A stretch of 64,000 nucleotides of DNA from Prosapia bicincta (taxonomy: Eukaryota > Arthropoda > Insecta > Hemiptera > Cercopidae): NCBI GenBank assembly GCA_036971475.1, contig JBAIZL010000001.1:286342925-286406924 (forward strand), written 5' to 3'. Under the pieces are notes generated by a model. That model searched no databases and had not been told where the DNA came from. It saw nothing but the letters and a program-made list of their open reading frames with translations. The stretch's first letter is position 1. The number at the start of each line of letters is the position of its first letter. Below are positions 1 to 12,035 of the stretch, one piece after another. Position numbers and translations under genes: made by a program.

Positions 1-96
1 TGTAATGATTCCAATTTCTCGATCAGTAGAATCCTAATACAGAGTATTCAAAAAAAAAAATAACGGAAATTTGAATGAGCGTTACTGAAAGACTGC

Positions 97-495
97 TCAA
101 GCTAAAAGATTTAAATGTCGAATTAAATTATTGTTTTTATATTCAATGACTTCGAATTGAGGGAACAAAAATTGTTTTTGCGTACTAAGATTAAAATACC
201 ACATGCTTACTTTTGGCGAGTTTCGCACATGAAACCTGCACAACGTTAGATTGTTCTGAACTCTATAACGGACAATTGTGATAACTAAACACCAGCTGTG
301 TCGAATGCAGCTTCGTCTGAGAAAATTACTTTCTACAAATATTGGGATTGTCATCAATCTCATCGAGCATGAAACTGGCAAACACAGTACAAAAAACTTA
401 CTTCTTTCAACTTCAGATTGATGTTTAAATAGTTCAGTTATCTTGAACAGTCCTTCAGTATAGTTCGTTGAAAACTCCGACGTTTTTTTAAGCAC
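97..495 (-). pseudogene. Decayed Tc1/mariner (IS630)-type DDE transposase fragment
   Basis: One minus-strand frame is open for 132 codons, but the transposase-like peptides are scattered over more than one frame. At about 288-329, read on the minus strand, a different frame gives VIFSDEAAFDTAGV. This resembles the FSDE block around the second catalytic Asp of IS630/Tc1/mariner-type transposases. At about 199-231 the open frame gives VRNSPKVSMWY, like the conserved VRDSPKVNV block that follows it in arthropod copies of this superfamily. Stops and shifts lie between these pieces, so it is a remnant. Only about 130 codons remain of a protein that is normally 340 or more. The family call is by motif resemblance and the subfamily is unknown. 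Confidence 0.45.
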
Positions 496-499
496 TAAG

Positions 500-2690
500 T
501 ATAGTTTATGCTTTATTTTTATAATTTATGTACTTCAACTAAAACTCTAGCGTAAATAACAAACTAACTCTGAGACAGAAATGCAGGTTATTAGTACATA
601 TTTTAGAGATACTGGATTTCGAAGAGGTGATAAAGAATTTGAATTGTATTGACCAGGTGTTACTTTCTGACAAACGTATAATCGAAGGAGGAGAAAAAGT
701 AAGAACTAGAAAGAAAGAATGTACAAAACTATTTCTAAAGGATTTAAGGCACTAGATTCGTAATATATCACATTCCGAATTGGCAAGAGCACCATATAAC
801 CAGATGTACGAAGGAATATGCCTAGGAAACCTTCGGATTAGCGTAATGAAAATGACACGACTCAGAGAAAACATCGATGGCGAGGAAAGTATATTTAAAA
901 ATTGTTATCAACGAAAACGTTAAAAGTGGATAGGAACGCTCACATTAGCAGTTGTTTCGTTTGTCTTGCTACCACTGCTTGGAAGTTAAAAGTGCAACTG
1001 GAAGCATGAAGCTTACCTGAATGTGCTAGAAGTGACGGCAAAGAAGTAACCATGTTATGGCCGCAATGGTAATATGTATTCCCCGTTGAAAGTATGGATA
1101 ACCTTAAGAATGGGATTTGAGTGGCAGAAATACACGATTGTGTATTTTAGAAGTATCAAAAGTAGGCCATCATGTGTATTTGTGTCTATGTGGTCACAGA
1201 TACTACAAACACTGAACTACTTTCCATAAACAATGCGTTATAAATAGCCTCAGAAGTTATTCCACGAGGCTTTCACACAGAACAATCCCTTGCGGACGAA
1301 CGTTACATGCATCCCCGAACTATCACAATTTGTACACAATGATGAAAAGCCAAAATAATTTAGTACCCTAAAATAATCAAAGAGCACAACTTTCGGCATG
1401 TTTATAATGAGGTTTGAATATGTTTTCATTCAAACTTATTAAAACTTTAAACACTCTCCTATTAAATCAGAATTAATAACTTATGTTCTGAAACTTTATT
1501 TAATGTATGTTAATAACTATTTAAAAGTATTGTTTATGAATTTTAAAAAACTGTATATTACGGCTTAATATTAAATTAATCAACCTTTAGCTCTTGAAAA
1601 GGATTTTCTGATAGAAAAGCGTAACATAGAGAATATTTGTATTAACATGAATCGGAATGTGAATTGTCATTAACCTTAAACATATTAAACTATTAATATG
1701 GTAGATTAATTATCTTTTAAATTGAATAAAAATATTGAAAGAGTTTATATATTATTTGCTTTTAGTAAATTTTCAATTAAATAATCCCTAACGGTTTTTT
1801 TAAAATTTACTACTTTACAATAAACCAAGAAAAAAGGAAATGTCATTTTTTTTATTAGCTAAAGATTTTAATCATTACGATTTATACCTTATTGAAACAT
1901 TCAAGATATTAAAAAAGAAATAAATTTTTAAATAATAATATGCAATACATTTTAAAATTATACATCGGCTACAGTATATATTATACATATATGTAAATGT
2001 TTTTCAAGGAAATTTAATGCTTAGAGGGAAAGTATTTAATTAAAGCTAAATTATATTGGATATAATATTGGTTATAAATTATTGGATAACAAAATATTAA
2101 TATAAATGGATACCAAATGTAACTCATGTTGAAGATTTTTAAATAGTGACTAAAATTACCTTAAATAATTAAAATAATATAGACGATCTTCAAGGGGCCT
2201 CAAACGGCGTAAATATATGGGTTTTTTAATAAAGTTTTATAATGCGTTAGAATTTGAATCCATGATTATGTTACACAGATCCTAGTTTACCACTTTTAGT
2301 AGCCTATAACTCTTTTCGGATGGGTCCCAACTTCTTAAACTCTAAATTCTTATTGGGTACTTGGGAAACTGAAACGCATGAGAAAACGTGACAATAAATT
2401 AAAATAGTTTGAATTTTGTACGTTTAAATAAATAAAATAAATTTAGTATTCGTTTAATATTTACAGCAATATTCTATGTAAGCAAAATATGGTCACTTTA
2501 CGACCGCTGCGCTTCTTTCTTGTCGAATGTTTGTAGAACGTAGACGAAATAGATTAAAGCTTCGATCTGATATTCCTAAAGTTATAACTATTAATAACAT
2601 AATGGGATGTAACCTTTTAGCTATTTATATTCCCGCATCATTAAAACTCAGCAAACTTGGCTTTAGTACCGATATAAGTAAATAAATCAG
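500..2690. other. AT-rich stretch, no gene seen
   Basis: No open frame of useful length and no recognisable domain was seen. The part at about 600-1350 is more complex and less AT-rich than the rest and may be a decayed repeat. From about 1400 to 2480 the sequence is very AT-rich. Confidence 0.5.
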
Positions 2691-2693
2691 TCG

Positions 2694-2703
2694 GCGCATG
2701 CGC
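2694..2703. promoter_or_regulatory. NRF1-like palindrome GCGCATGCGC
   Basis: The 10-bp palindrome GCGCATGCGC is followed by an A, matching the NRF1/Ewg consensus core. In AT-rich DNA such a GC-rich palindrome is unexpected. A small GC-richer patch follows (2760-2830), then an open frame from 2881. A role as a promoter element is inference, and it could be part of an unrecognised repeat. Confidence 0.25.
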
Positions 2704-2880
2704 AGTTCACTGTAAGTTTGATTGTTATTAATGCACAGAGTACCACAGTATATTGACCTTTATTTACGCGCCATAAACGCGGCGATAAGGTGATGCCAAA
2801 CATTTTATGTTGCCGTAAATAAAGAGGCGATTAAACTTCAAAACAAAATAAAAAAAACGTGGCGTATTAACTTTCCGTGC

Positions 2881-3237
2881 TTGGATCCAGTTAATGTGTT
2901 TTTGACGAGATGTTTTGTGACTTCGACGAGATTTGAGTCATTATTTTTCGTGTCATATTTAGAGTCAAGTTGGAAGAAAACGTTTTTAAAAATTGAGTAC
3001 CGTGAGTTTGAAACGAAAGGTATAAGCTCAGTGGCATGCGTGGATGTAGCCGCTTCACTCAAGTTAAAGTCTTCTTACGTTAAGTGTGTTACAGCTGCCA
3101 AAAATGCTTTCTTGGATGTTAGCAATGTCAACAGAGGATATTTTAAAGATAATGTCTATGTTTTGTATGATCTAACCTGTCTTGTTGACCCGGAATGTGT
3201 CTTATCGCTTGCACCTGCCTCCCAGCTTTTTCCCTAA
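2881..3237 (+). other. Unrecognised open frame, 118 codons, no ATG start
   Basis: The frame begins at a TTG and runs to TAA at 3235-3237. The peptide has a plausible mixed composition, with two stretches such as KCVTAAKNAFLDVSNVNRG, but no motif is recognised. The opposite strand is also open for 74 codons, which weakens the case. It could be an exon or a piece of a mobile element. It lies 180 bp downstream of the NRF1-like palindrome. No function is proposed. Confidence 0.15.
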
Positions 3238-3886
3238 TGAGTCAGGTACTCGTACTCCCTCTAAGTAGATTAATGCTCTTACCGAAATTAAAATTTTTAA
3301 AAATTTATCGAATATTTTAAAATAGAGTAAAAATATAACAAGAATTATGCAAAACATGACACAAATTAATAAATAAGGTTTTGCCTTTTTATTTGCCTTA
3401 ATAATCATAAAACATTATTTAGTGTTTTGGTATCATTCTTATATATTTACATAGTTTTCAATTTTAAAAAAAATTCAAGTCAATTCCTACTCTAGTTAAT
3501 AAACAAAAATTTATTTTAGTTACTTGTTATTAAATAAATACAATTAATACAAATATGTACATACATATGAACGAATCACAATAATTAATGGCAAAATACA
3601 AAATGAAATTAATTTTTAAAATAAATAATTAAGGAATTATTAATTTTAAAAACTGTATTAATAAGAAGTGTACTATAAGCTTAAAAAATTGTGTTTGAAC
3701 TTAAGTGGATGAATCAGAGTGTTTTATTAACGACTGAAAATTTGAACTAATAGTAGAAATTATAAAATGAGATGAAAATATGCTGGATAGAAAATGTATT
3801 AACACAAAGTATTTGGAAGTACATAAGTCATATGTAGGCCCAATAATCAAGTATGTTTTCTCAAATCCGTAACTCGAGAATTTAAA

Positions 3887-4069
3887 TTGTGCAACAAAGG
3901 CCATAAATTAAACACACTAGAACAGTATGAAATATATAGACATAGCAACACACATCAAAATGACATCCTAAATGAACAAACACGGCATAGATCACACATA
4001 CTCTTCGATCACATCACTTCTAACTTTCAAAAAAATTGTACCGAGGAAGCACAACTGCTGCATTCCTAG
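3887..4069 (+). pseudogene. Penelope-like element, C-terminal end of GIY-YIG endonuclease region
   Basis: The 60-codon frame contains LNTLEQYEIYRHSNTH and then ILNEQT. These match the conserved tail of PLE proteins, which usually reads as a Leu-Glu-x-Tyr-Glu-Ile-Tyr block followed by Leu-Asn-Glu/Asp-Gln. The reverse transcriptase and the YIG part are absent, so this is a 5'-truncated copy, the usual fate of non-LTR and PLE insertions. The frame ends at TAG 4067-4069, and 16 bases later a hammerhead-like motif begins (4081-4120). That is the expected order at a PLE 3' end. It differs in sequence from the PLEs at 25.6, 28.8 and 54 kb, so it represents a separate subfamily. Confidence 0.65.
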
Positions 4070-4080
4070 CGGCAAAAATA

Positions 4081-4120
4081 CGAGGCTGAAGAAGTCGTAA
4101 GACGAAAACGTTTCCTTCAA
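4081..4120 (+). ncRNA. Type I hammerhead-ribozyme-like motif (PLE tail)
   Basis: In order: GAGG (4082-4085, stem I), CTGAAGA (4086-4092, core), one extra A (4093), GTC-GTAA-GAC (4094-4103, stem II with tetraloop), GAAA (4104-4107, core), palindrome AACGTT (4107-4112, stem III), T (4113, cleavage position) and CCTT (4114-4117, stem I partner). Stem I pairs G-C, G-C, A-U, G-U. Stem III has no loop, so pairing would need two molecules, as known for short-stem-III hammerheads. The extra residue after the CUGANGA box is unusual but present in every copy in this window. Activity is inferred, not shown. Confidence 0.6.
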
Positions 4121-5443
4121 GTGTAAGTTAACAATTTAACAACTTTTAGTTAACAAAATGTTTGGTCGCAAGTAATAGCAAAAGTGTAATAAGTAATTAT
4201 TGAATAAAAAAGAAATTAAATAAAATTTTTCTTTATTAACCTAGGTAGGAACTTACATTAAAAAACGTTTTTTATATTACTTGTGTAATTTAAATAATAA
4301 TAATAATAATACCGATGATAGTTTCGGGGAAAAAGCTAAAAAACCGTTGATAAATGAAAAGTTAACATCAGTACAGACGTAAACCTTTGTTGATGCTCTC
4401 TATGTTGGCGAAATGAAAATTAACTTTTATAATTGTTTTTAAATTTTATTATGGCTTTCGTTTTGTTATTTAAATTATTTAGAAAAATGACGAAGGAAAT
4501 TGTAAATTAAAAACTCTTGTTTGTATTTAAATATATCTGGTTTCTTATTTCACTATAATGTAATTAACAATCATTATTCAGCCTCAGTGCTACAACGATC
4601 CAAGTAGGATCTGTGAATTTCTATAAGTGGAAATTTTGAACCGAGGGAGAGATGAAGTCCATCTCTATTCAGATAAGAGCTACTCTACGTCTGTGCAGCT
4701 TACGTTTGTGAAATATTAGGATCTACACTGCCAATAGCATTTTATAATAAAGATATACTCTCGACAATTATCTTGCTATATTTAAATTGATTGTTTCACT
4801 AATATTTTACTTTTTCCCGATTCGTTACTTTGCTTTAACATCTTAAACGAATAAATTTAAAATGATAAAACTTCCTAGATTATTGAAAACTAAATATTTA
4901 AAGAAGTACTCCGTACTCAATCCCGCACTTCAATACCTTGAAGCAATCTGGAACAATACAAATTTTAAAAATCATTTTTTTATCTCAAGTTATATAACCA
5001 TAAATCTCTTTTCTTGTTGAAGTATCTAATGCCAGTCGTATTAGTGAGATAAAAAGATTTATAATGAAACGTTTTTGAATAGTTTAAAACGTGATATATA
5101 CAATCTGATGTTCCAACCTTGAGACGTCTGCAAAAGTATTAATCTCCACTATGACGTCATCTGTTTACGAAGTAAGTATGTCATTTCTTCGGCATTTCAT
5201 TTCTTTCTTGCTGTTATTAATGGCTGTGTTAACAACAGGCTATTTAAAACTAGGCAATAAATTAGTTACCGAGAACGTGTTTCGTTTTTGGAATTTGAAA
5301 TATTTTTCTATTACGTGTCTCTAAGGCAACCCAACTGCAACTATTTTAGAAGTGTGACTTGGAGAGAAGACAGCCTCTTGGCAGAGTTACACTTCTTAGT
5401 TTGTCTGCTAGCATTCATTTCATCGGTATTATATAGGTTTAAA

Positions 5444-5448
<5 letters not shown>

Positions 5449-5509
<61 letters not shown>
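5449..5509. repeat. (AT)n microsatellite
   Basis: Uninterrupted AT dinucleotides for about 60 bp. The frame that reads through it as IYIYIY is not a gene. Confidence 0.95.
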
Positions 5510-5517
<8 letters not shown>

Positions 5518-5950
5518 TATAAAAAGTTGCTCAACGATGTACGTTAACTATAACACAAAAGCGTTGTACGACAATTTTACCATCACCTAGCTTCTGTTAT
5601 GTGTGAAATAATATTATAAAAATAATAATTTAAATATATTGTAATTATGAAATATATATTACTACTAAATACATTTATTATAGGTCGCCAAATCTGTATT
5701 GACAAGATTAAAATTATTAAAGTTTTTTTGTATTTCACAAACAGCAAAAACTCACTGAATTACTTATTGAATTGAACTCTAATTTCCTTCTAAATTACAC
5801 TTTAAGTGACAAACTTTGATACATTTCCAGCTAACTCTATCTATAAAACAAACAGAAGGAACTCTGTGATTTAACAGTTGTCATAATCTAATACTTTCCT
5901 ACTTACAACTTACGTTAAACATATTTATCTCTAGGCGTGGGACTACTGTG

Positions 5951-6199
5951 TTATGGCCCACCTAACTTATGATGCCCATTTTTGAATTTCGCTGCATGAA
6001 CGATTCTCAGAGCTTCCTTGTGTTGCCGACGTGTTCCCTTTTGTGTCCAAGGATGCGTTTCCTTTATCCTCTCAGCTCTGGCTCTCAGCGTTGTACTCCC
6101 ATCCAGCTCTTCCAACTGCCTTCTACGGCTGCCCAGACATTTTCTTCCTCCGGCTCCCCAAGTGCCCTTTTCGACTGCGAAAAAAATTCTCCTTGCTCC
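5951..6199 (-). pseudogene. Unrecognised coding remnant, about 82 codons
   Basis: On the minus strand a frame with no ATG is open from about 6199 to a TAA at 5951-5953. It gives a charged peptide including RRRQLEELDGSTTLRARAER and THPWTQKGTRRQHKEAL. The region is clearly richer in GC than its surroundings, and on the plus strand it is CT-rich and hydrophobic. A second minus-strand frame just upstream (KRALGEPEEENVWAAVEG) looks equally protein-like and joins this one if a frameshift is assumed. That suggests an old broken coding sequence, most likely from a mobile element. I do not recognise the family. Confidence 0.3.
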
Positions 6200-6720
6200 T
6201 CAACTCCTAGATAGCGACTCCTTTCCATTGCTTCACCTTCTCCTATCTTTGTTCACCTCAATTTCTTTGTCGCTCTTGCACAAGGATTATTTTGAGAAAT
6301 TCGTCGTTCCTGGACAAAGAATCTACTTTGGGCTTATGGGTTCGGATCTGATAAACTACCTGTCTATCAGCTCATTGTTCTGTTTTTCAGTTTAGCAATT
6401 TACCCTTTTAAATACCCTTTTATCTTTTCAAACTAACGCTATCTTTTAAACACAAAACCATGGACCCTATAGATTTGCAATATGTATAAACAATGCTCTT
6501 TTTTCTTAACAGAGTATATTTCAACCTACATATTGTTTCTTTATAATATATATTTATATAATTCGTAATACTTATAAGCATTAATAATCATAAAAAAATA
6601 TAATTTATGCATGTATTTAATGTATTGTTGAAAGTAATATAATGCTATTATTAAAAAAAGATAAAAACAAGAAATAATAATTATGAGTTTAATTACAGAC
6701 GTAGATTGGCGAATATCACG

Positions 6721-6721
6721 A

Positions 6722-6777
<56 letters not shown>
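6721..6777. repeat. (AT)n microsatellite
   Basis: About 55 bp of AT dinucleotides with one or two interruptions near the left end. Confidence 0.95.
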
Positions 6778-6781
<4 letters not shown>

Positions 6782-6999
6782 CACATGTTTTATAAACCAG
6801 GGATAAAAAAAATCAGGAATTTCCTGAAGTTTATGAATATATGAAGCACCAATTGTTAGAATATACGAACATAATCGATATCCATTACCCTGGCGAATTT
6901 TCTTCTAAGGTGAAATCTTCTGGATGAAATTCGGGATGTCACATTCATACCCCAAGGCCTTATATAAGGGAGGAAAGTTTATTTGCGATTTCTAATGAC

Positions 7000-7660
7000 A
7001 AGAAACAAAATGGGAGACTGAAATAAAGTTCGAAAGGTCCGATGTTTCACAAAAAATATGCTAGCTTAATCGCTTGTCTATCCAACGAAGTAGAATAGTT
7101 GATATATTTTAGCGGAAGTCATGCACCGATTGGAAGGTTTAGTAATGTGGTGTTGGTTGTGAATGTTTCCGGTGTCGTGCTAAGAATGACTCACGCCAGT
7201 GTCTCGAGGGTAAAGGACAAACTATCAACGATGTGTTGCGAGGCATTAAGATGGAGGTAGATTATAAAGGGTAATAGTTCAGGAAAACGTTGAAGTTATA
7301 TCTAGGGATAGATCACCTACCAGGTGACCTACCCAAGACAGAGAAAACACTATAAAGATGGAAGGGGCTAGAGACGTTATCAAGACATTTTCCACTTTGT
7401 AATCCAGGTTTAAAATGATGATGATTCCCCTGTAAACCATGAGACATTAGGAGGGTTGCCATACTTAAGGCGTCACTACGCTACAACCACGATTATGACT
7501 CTAGGTTTTACCATGGGCAGTTAGTTATGTTCCCAAGTTGCGTCGACTTGGAGGCTGAAACGCACAAATTCATGGGCCCTACTGGGAATCGAATTCGGAA
7601 CGATCAAACACCCATCCATTAACTACATTATATCCATGTTTAGAAGCATAGGAATTACCC
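7000..7660 (-). mobile_element. Possible tRNA-derived SINE or similar repeat next to the satellite
   Basis: Read on the minus strand from about 7660, the sequence contains ATGTAGTTAATGGA followed by ATTCGATTCCC. The spacing is like the A and B boxes of a tRNA-derived RNA polymerase III promoter. The following few hundred bases are complex and not AT-rich, as expected of a SINE body. The satellite array begins at about 7641, inside or at the edge of this head. No target-site duplication or tail was identified. Confidence 0.3.
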
Positions 7661-10600
7661 AAGCAATAAGTACAAGAATGTAGTTGTTGCTATCATTGTG
7701 TGCACTTCTTTAACAAACTATTATGAACAAACATACACAATGTGGGGAGAAAGCATAATTAGTGATATCATCATAGATATTACCCATGCAATAAGTACAA
7801 GAATGTAGCTCTTGCTATCATTGTGTGCACTTCTTTAACAAACTATTATGAACAAACATACACAATGTGGGGAGAAAGCATAATTAGTGATATCATCATA
7901 GATATTACCCAAGCAATAAGTACAAGAATGTAGCTCTTGCTATCATTGTGTGCATTTCTTTAACAAACTATTATGAACAAACATGTACAATGTGGGGAGA
8001 AAGCATAATTAGTGATATCAGCATAGATATTACCCAAGCAATAAGTACAAGAATGTAGCTCTTGCTATCATTGTGTGCATTTCTTTAACAATTTATTATA
8101 AACAAACATACACAATGTGGGGAGAAAGTAAAATTAGTGATATCAGCATAGAAATTACCCAAGCAATAAGTACAAGAATGTAGCTCTTGCTATCATTGTG
8201 TGCATTTCTTTAACAATTTATTATGAACAAACATACACAATGTGGGGAGAAAGCATAATTAGTGATATCAGCATAGAAATTACCCAAGCAATAAGTACAA
8301 GAATGTAGCTCTTGCTATCATTGTGTGCATTTCTTTAACAAACTATTATGAACAAACATACACAATGTGGGGAGAAAGCATAATTAGTGATATCAGCATA
8401 GGAATTACCCAAGCAATAAGTACAAGAATGCAGCTGTTGCTATCATTGTGTGCATTTCTTTAACAAACTATTAAGAACAAACATACACAATATGGGGAGA
8501 AAGTAAAATTAGTGATATCAGCATAGAAATTACCCAAGCAATAAGTACAAGAATGTAGCTTTTGCTATCATTGTGTGCATTACTTTAACAATTTATTACG
8601 AACAAACATACACAATGTGGGGAGAAAGTAAAATTAGTGATATCAGCATAGAAATTACCCAAGCAATAAGTACAAGAATGTAGCTCTTGCTATCATTGTG
8701 TGCATTTCTTTAACAATTTATTATGAACAAACATACACAATGTGGGGAGAAAGCATAATTAGTGATATCAGCATAGGAATTACCCAAGCAATAAGTACAA
8801 GAATGTAGTTGTTGCTATCATTGTGTGCACTTCTTTAACAAACTATTATGAACAAACATACACAATGTGGGGAGAAAGCATAATTAGTGATATCATCATA
8901 GATATTACCCATGCAATAAGTACAAGAATGTAGCTCTTGCTATCATTGTGTGCATTTCTTTAACAAACTATTATGAACAAACATGTACAATGTGGGGAGA
9001 AAGCATAATTAGTGATATCAGCATAGATATTACCCAAGCAATAAGTACAAGAATGAAGCTCTTGCTATCATTGTGTGCATTTCTTTAACAATTTATTATA
9101 AACAAACATACACAATGTGGGGAGAAAGTAAAATTAGTGATATCAGCATAGAAATTACCCAAGCAATAAGTACAAGAATGTAGCTCTTGCTATCATTGTG
9201 TGCATTTCTTTAACAATTTATTATGAACAAACATACACAATGTGGGGAGAAAGCATAATTAGTGATATCAGCATAGGAATTACCCAAGCAATAAGTACAA
9301 GAATGTAGTTGTTGCTATCATTGTGTGCACTTCTTTAACAAACTATTATGAACAAACATACACAATGTGGGGAGAAAGCATAATTAGTGATATCAGCATA
9401 GATATTACCCAAGCAATAAGTACAAGAATGTAGCTCTTGCTATCATTGTGTGCATGCATTTCTTTAACAATTTATTATAAACAAACATACACAATGTGGG
9501 GAGAAAGTAAAATTAGTGATATCAGCATAGAAATTACCCAAGCAATAAGTACAAGAATGTAGCTCTTGCTATCATTGTGTGCATTTCTTTAACAATTTAT
9601 TATGAACAAACATACACAATGTGGGGAGAAAGCATAATTAGTGATATCAGCATAGAAATTACCCAAGCAATAAGTACAAGAATGTAGCTCTTGCTATCAT
9701 TGTGTGCATTTCTTTAACAAACTATTATGAACAAACATACACAATGTGGGGAGAAAGCATAATTAGTGATATCAGCATAGGAATTACCCAAGCAATAAGT
9801 ACAAGAATGCAGCTGTTGCTATCATTGTGTGCATTTCTTTAACAAACTATTAAGAACAAACATACACAATATGGGGAGAAAGTAAAATTAGTGATATCAG
9901 CATAGAAATTACCCAAGCAATAAGTACAAGAATGTAGCTTTTGCTATCATTGTGTGCATTACTTTAACAATTTATTACGAACAAACATACACAATGTGGG
10001 GAGAAAGTAAAATTAGTGATATCAGCATAGAAATTACCCAAGCAATAAGTACAAGAATGTAGCTCTTGCTATCATTGTGTGCATTTCTTTAACAATTTAT
10101 TATGAACAAACATACACAATGTGGGGAGAAAGCATAATTAGTGATATCAGCATAGGAATTACCCAAGCAATAAGTACAAGAATGTAGTTGTTGCTATCAT
10201 TGTGTGCACTTCTTTAACAAACTATTATGAACAAACATACACAATGTGGGGAGAAAGCATAATTAGTGATATCATCATAGATATTACCCATGCAATAAGT
10301 ACAAGAATGTAGCTCTTGCTATCATTGTGTGCATTTCTTTAACAAACTATTATGAACAAACATGTACAATGTGGGGAGAAAGCATAATTAGTGATATCAG
10401 CATAGATATTACCCAAGCAATAAGTACAAGAATGAAGCTCTTGCTATCATTGTGTGCATTTCTTTAACAATTTATTATAAACAAACATACACAATGTGGG
10501 GAGAAAGTAAAATTAGTGATATCAGCATAGAAATTACCCAAGCAATAAGTACAAGAATGTAGCTCTTGCTATCATTGTGTGCATTTCTTTAACAATTTAT

Positions 10601-12035
10601 TATGAACAAACATACACAATGTGGGGAGAAAGCATAATTAGTGATATCAGCATAGGAATTACCCAAGCAATAAGTACAAGAATGTAGTTGTTGCTATCAT
10701 TGTGTGCACTTCTTTAACAAACTATTATGAACAAACATACACAATGTGGGGAGAAAGCATAATTAGTGATATCAGCATAGATATTACCCAAGCAATAAGT
10801 ACAAGAATGTAGCTCTTGCTATCGTTGTGTGCATTTCTTTAACAATTTATTATAAACAAACATACACAATGTGGGGAGAAAGTAAAATTAGTGATATCAG
10901 CATAGAAATTACCCAAGCAATAAGTACAAGAATGTAGCTCTTGCTATCATTGTGTGCATTTCTTTAACAATTTATTATGAACAAACATACACAATGTGGG
11001 GAGAAAGCATAATTAGTGATATCAGCATAGAAATTACCCAAGCAATAAGTACAAGAATGTAGCTCTTGCTATCATTGTGTGCATTTCTTTAACAAACTAT
11101 TATGAACAAACATACACAATGTGGGGAGAAAGCATAATTAGTGATATCAGCATAGGAATTACCCAAGCAATAAGTACAAGAATGCAGCTGTTGCTATCAT
11201 TGTGTGCATTTCTTTAACAAACTATTAAGAACAAACATACACAATGTGGGGAGAAAGCATAATTAGTGATATCAGCATAGAAATTACCCAAGCAATAAGT
11301 ACAAGAATGTAGCTCTTGCTATCATTGTGTGTATTTCTTTAACAATTTATTATGAACAAACATACACAATGTGGGGAGAAAGCATAATTAGTGATATCAG
11401 CATAGAAATTACCCAAGCAATAAATACAAGAATGTAGCTCTTGCTATCATTGTGTGCATTTCTTTAACAATTTATTATGAACAAACATACACAATGTGGG
11501 GAGAAAGCATAATTAGTGATATCAGCATAGAAATTACCCAAGCAATAAGTACAAGAATGTAGCTCTTGCTATCATTGTGTGCATGCATTTCTTTAACAAA
11601 CTATTATGAACAAACATACACAATGTGGGGAGAAAGCATAATTAGTGATATCAGCATAGAAATTACCCAAGCAATAAGTACAAGAATGTAGCTCTTGCTA
11701 TCATTGTGTGCATTTCTTTAACAAACTATTATGAACAAACATAGACAATGTGGGGAGAAAGTAAAATTAGTGATATCAGCATAGAAATTACCAAAGCAAT
11801 AAGTACAAGAATGTAGCTCTTGCTATCATTGTGTGCATTTCTTTAACAATTTATTATGAACAAACATACACAATGTGGGGAGAAAGCATAATTAGTGATA
11901 TCAGCATAGAAATTACCCAAGCAATAAGTACAAGAATGTAGCTGTTGCTATCATTGTGTGCATTTCTTTAACAAACTATTAAGAACAAACACATACAATA
12001 TGGGGAGAAAGTAAAATTAGTATTATCAGTATTTG
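7641..12035. repeat. Satellite array, about 35 copies of a 125-bp monomer
   Basis: The landmark CATAG before ATTACCC recurs at exact 125-bp steps (7651, 7776, 7901, 8026 and so on), giving 35 monomers up to about 12033. Two monomers are 129 bp because they carry GCATGCATTTC instead of GCATTTC (near 9451 and 11580). Monomers differ at a few diagnostic sites: GGAATT, GATATT or GAAATT at the start; TAGTTG, TAGCTC, CAGCTG, TAGCTT or AAGCTC in the middle; AAACTATT or AATTTATT; GCATAATT or GTAAAATT at the end. The last monomer decays at about 12000-12035. No coding potential was seen. Identity between monomers is high, suggesting recent amplification. Confidence 0.97.
8026..11279. repeat. Higher-order repeat of 11 monomers (about 1375-1379 bp)
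   Basis: Monomer types recur in the same order with a period of 11. The CAGCTG type begins at 8401, 9780 and 11155. The TAGCTT type follows at 8526 and 9905. The AAGCTC type begins at 9026 and 10405. The repeat distances are 1379 bp (first to second copy, which includes the 4-bp insertion) and 1375 bp. Copy 1 spans about 8026-9400, copy 2 about 9401-10779, and a partial third about 10780-11279. The flanking monomers do not follow the pattern. Confidence 0.85.

Noticed and set aside
2881..3237. 118-codon frame as a firm gene
   Set aside because: No ATG, an open frame on the opposite strand and no family match; kept only as a low-confidence entry.
5288..5590. Frames with IYIYIY or HTHTHT runs (also near 6.6, 16.3, 25.4, 28.2, 35.6, 53.0 and 59.2 kb)
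   Set aside because: They are translations of AT, AC or GT microsatellites.
7641..12035. CRISPR-like array
   Set aside because: The repeats are contiguous 125-bp monomers without unique spacers, and the DNA is eukaryotic.
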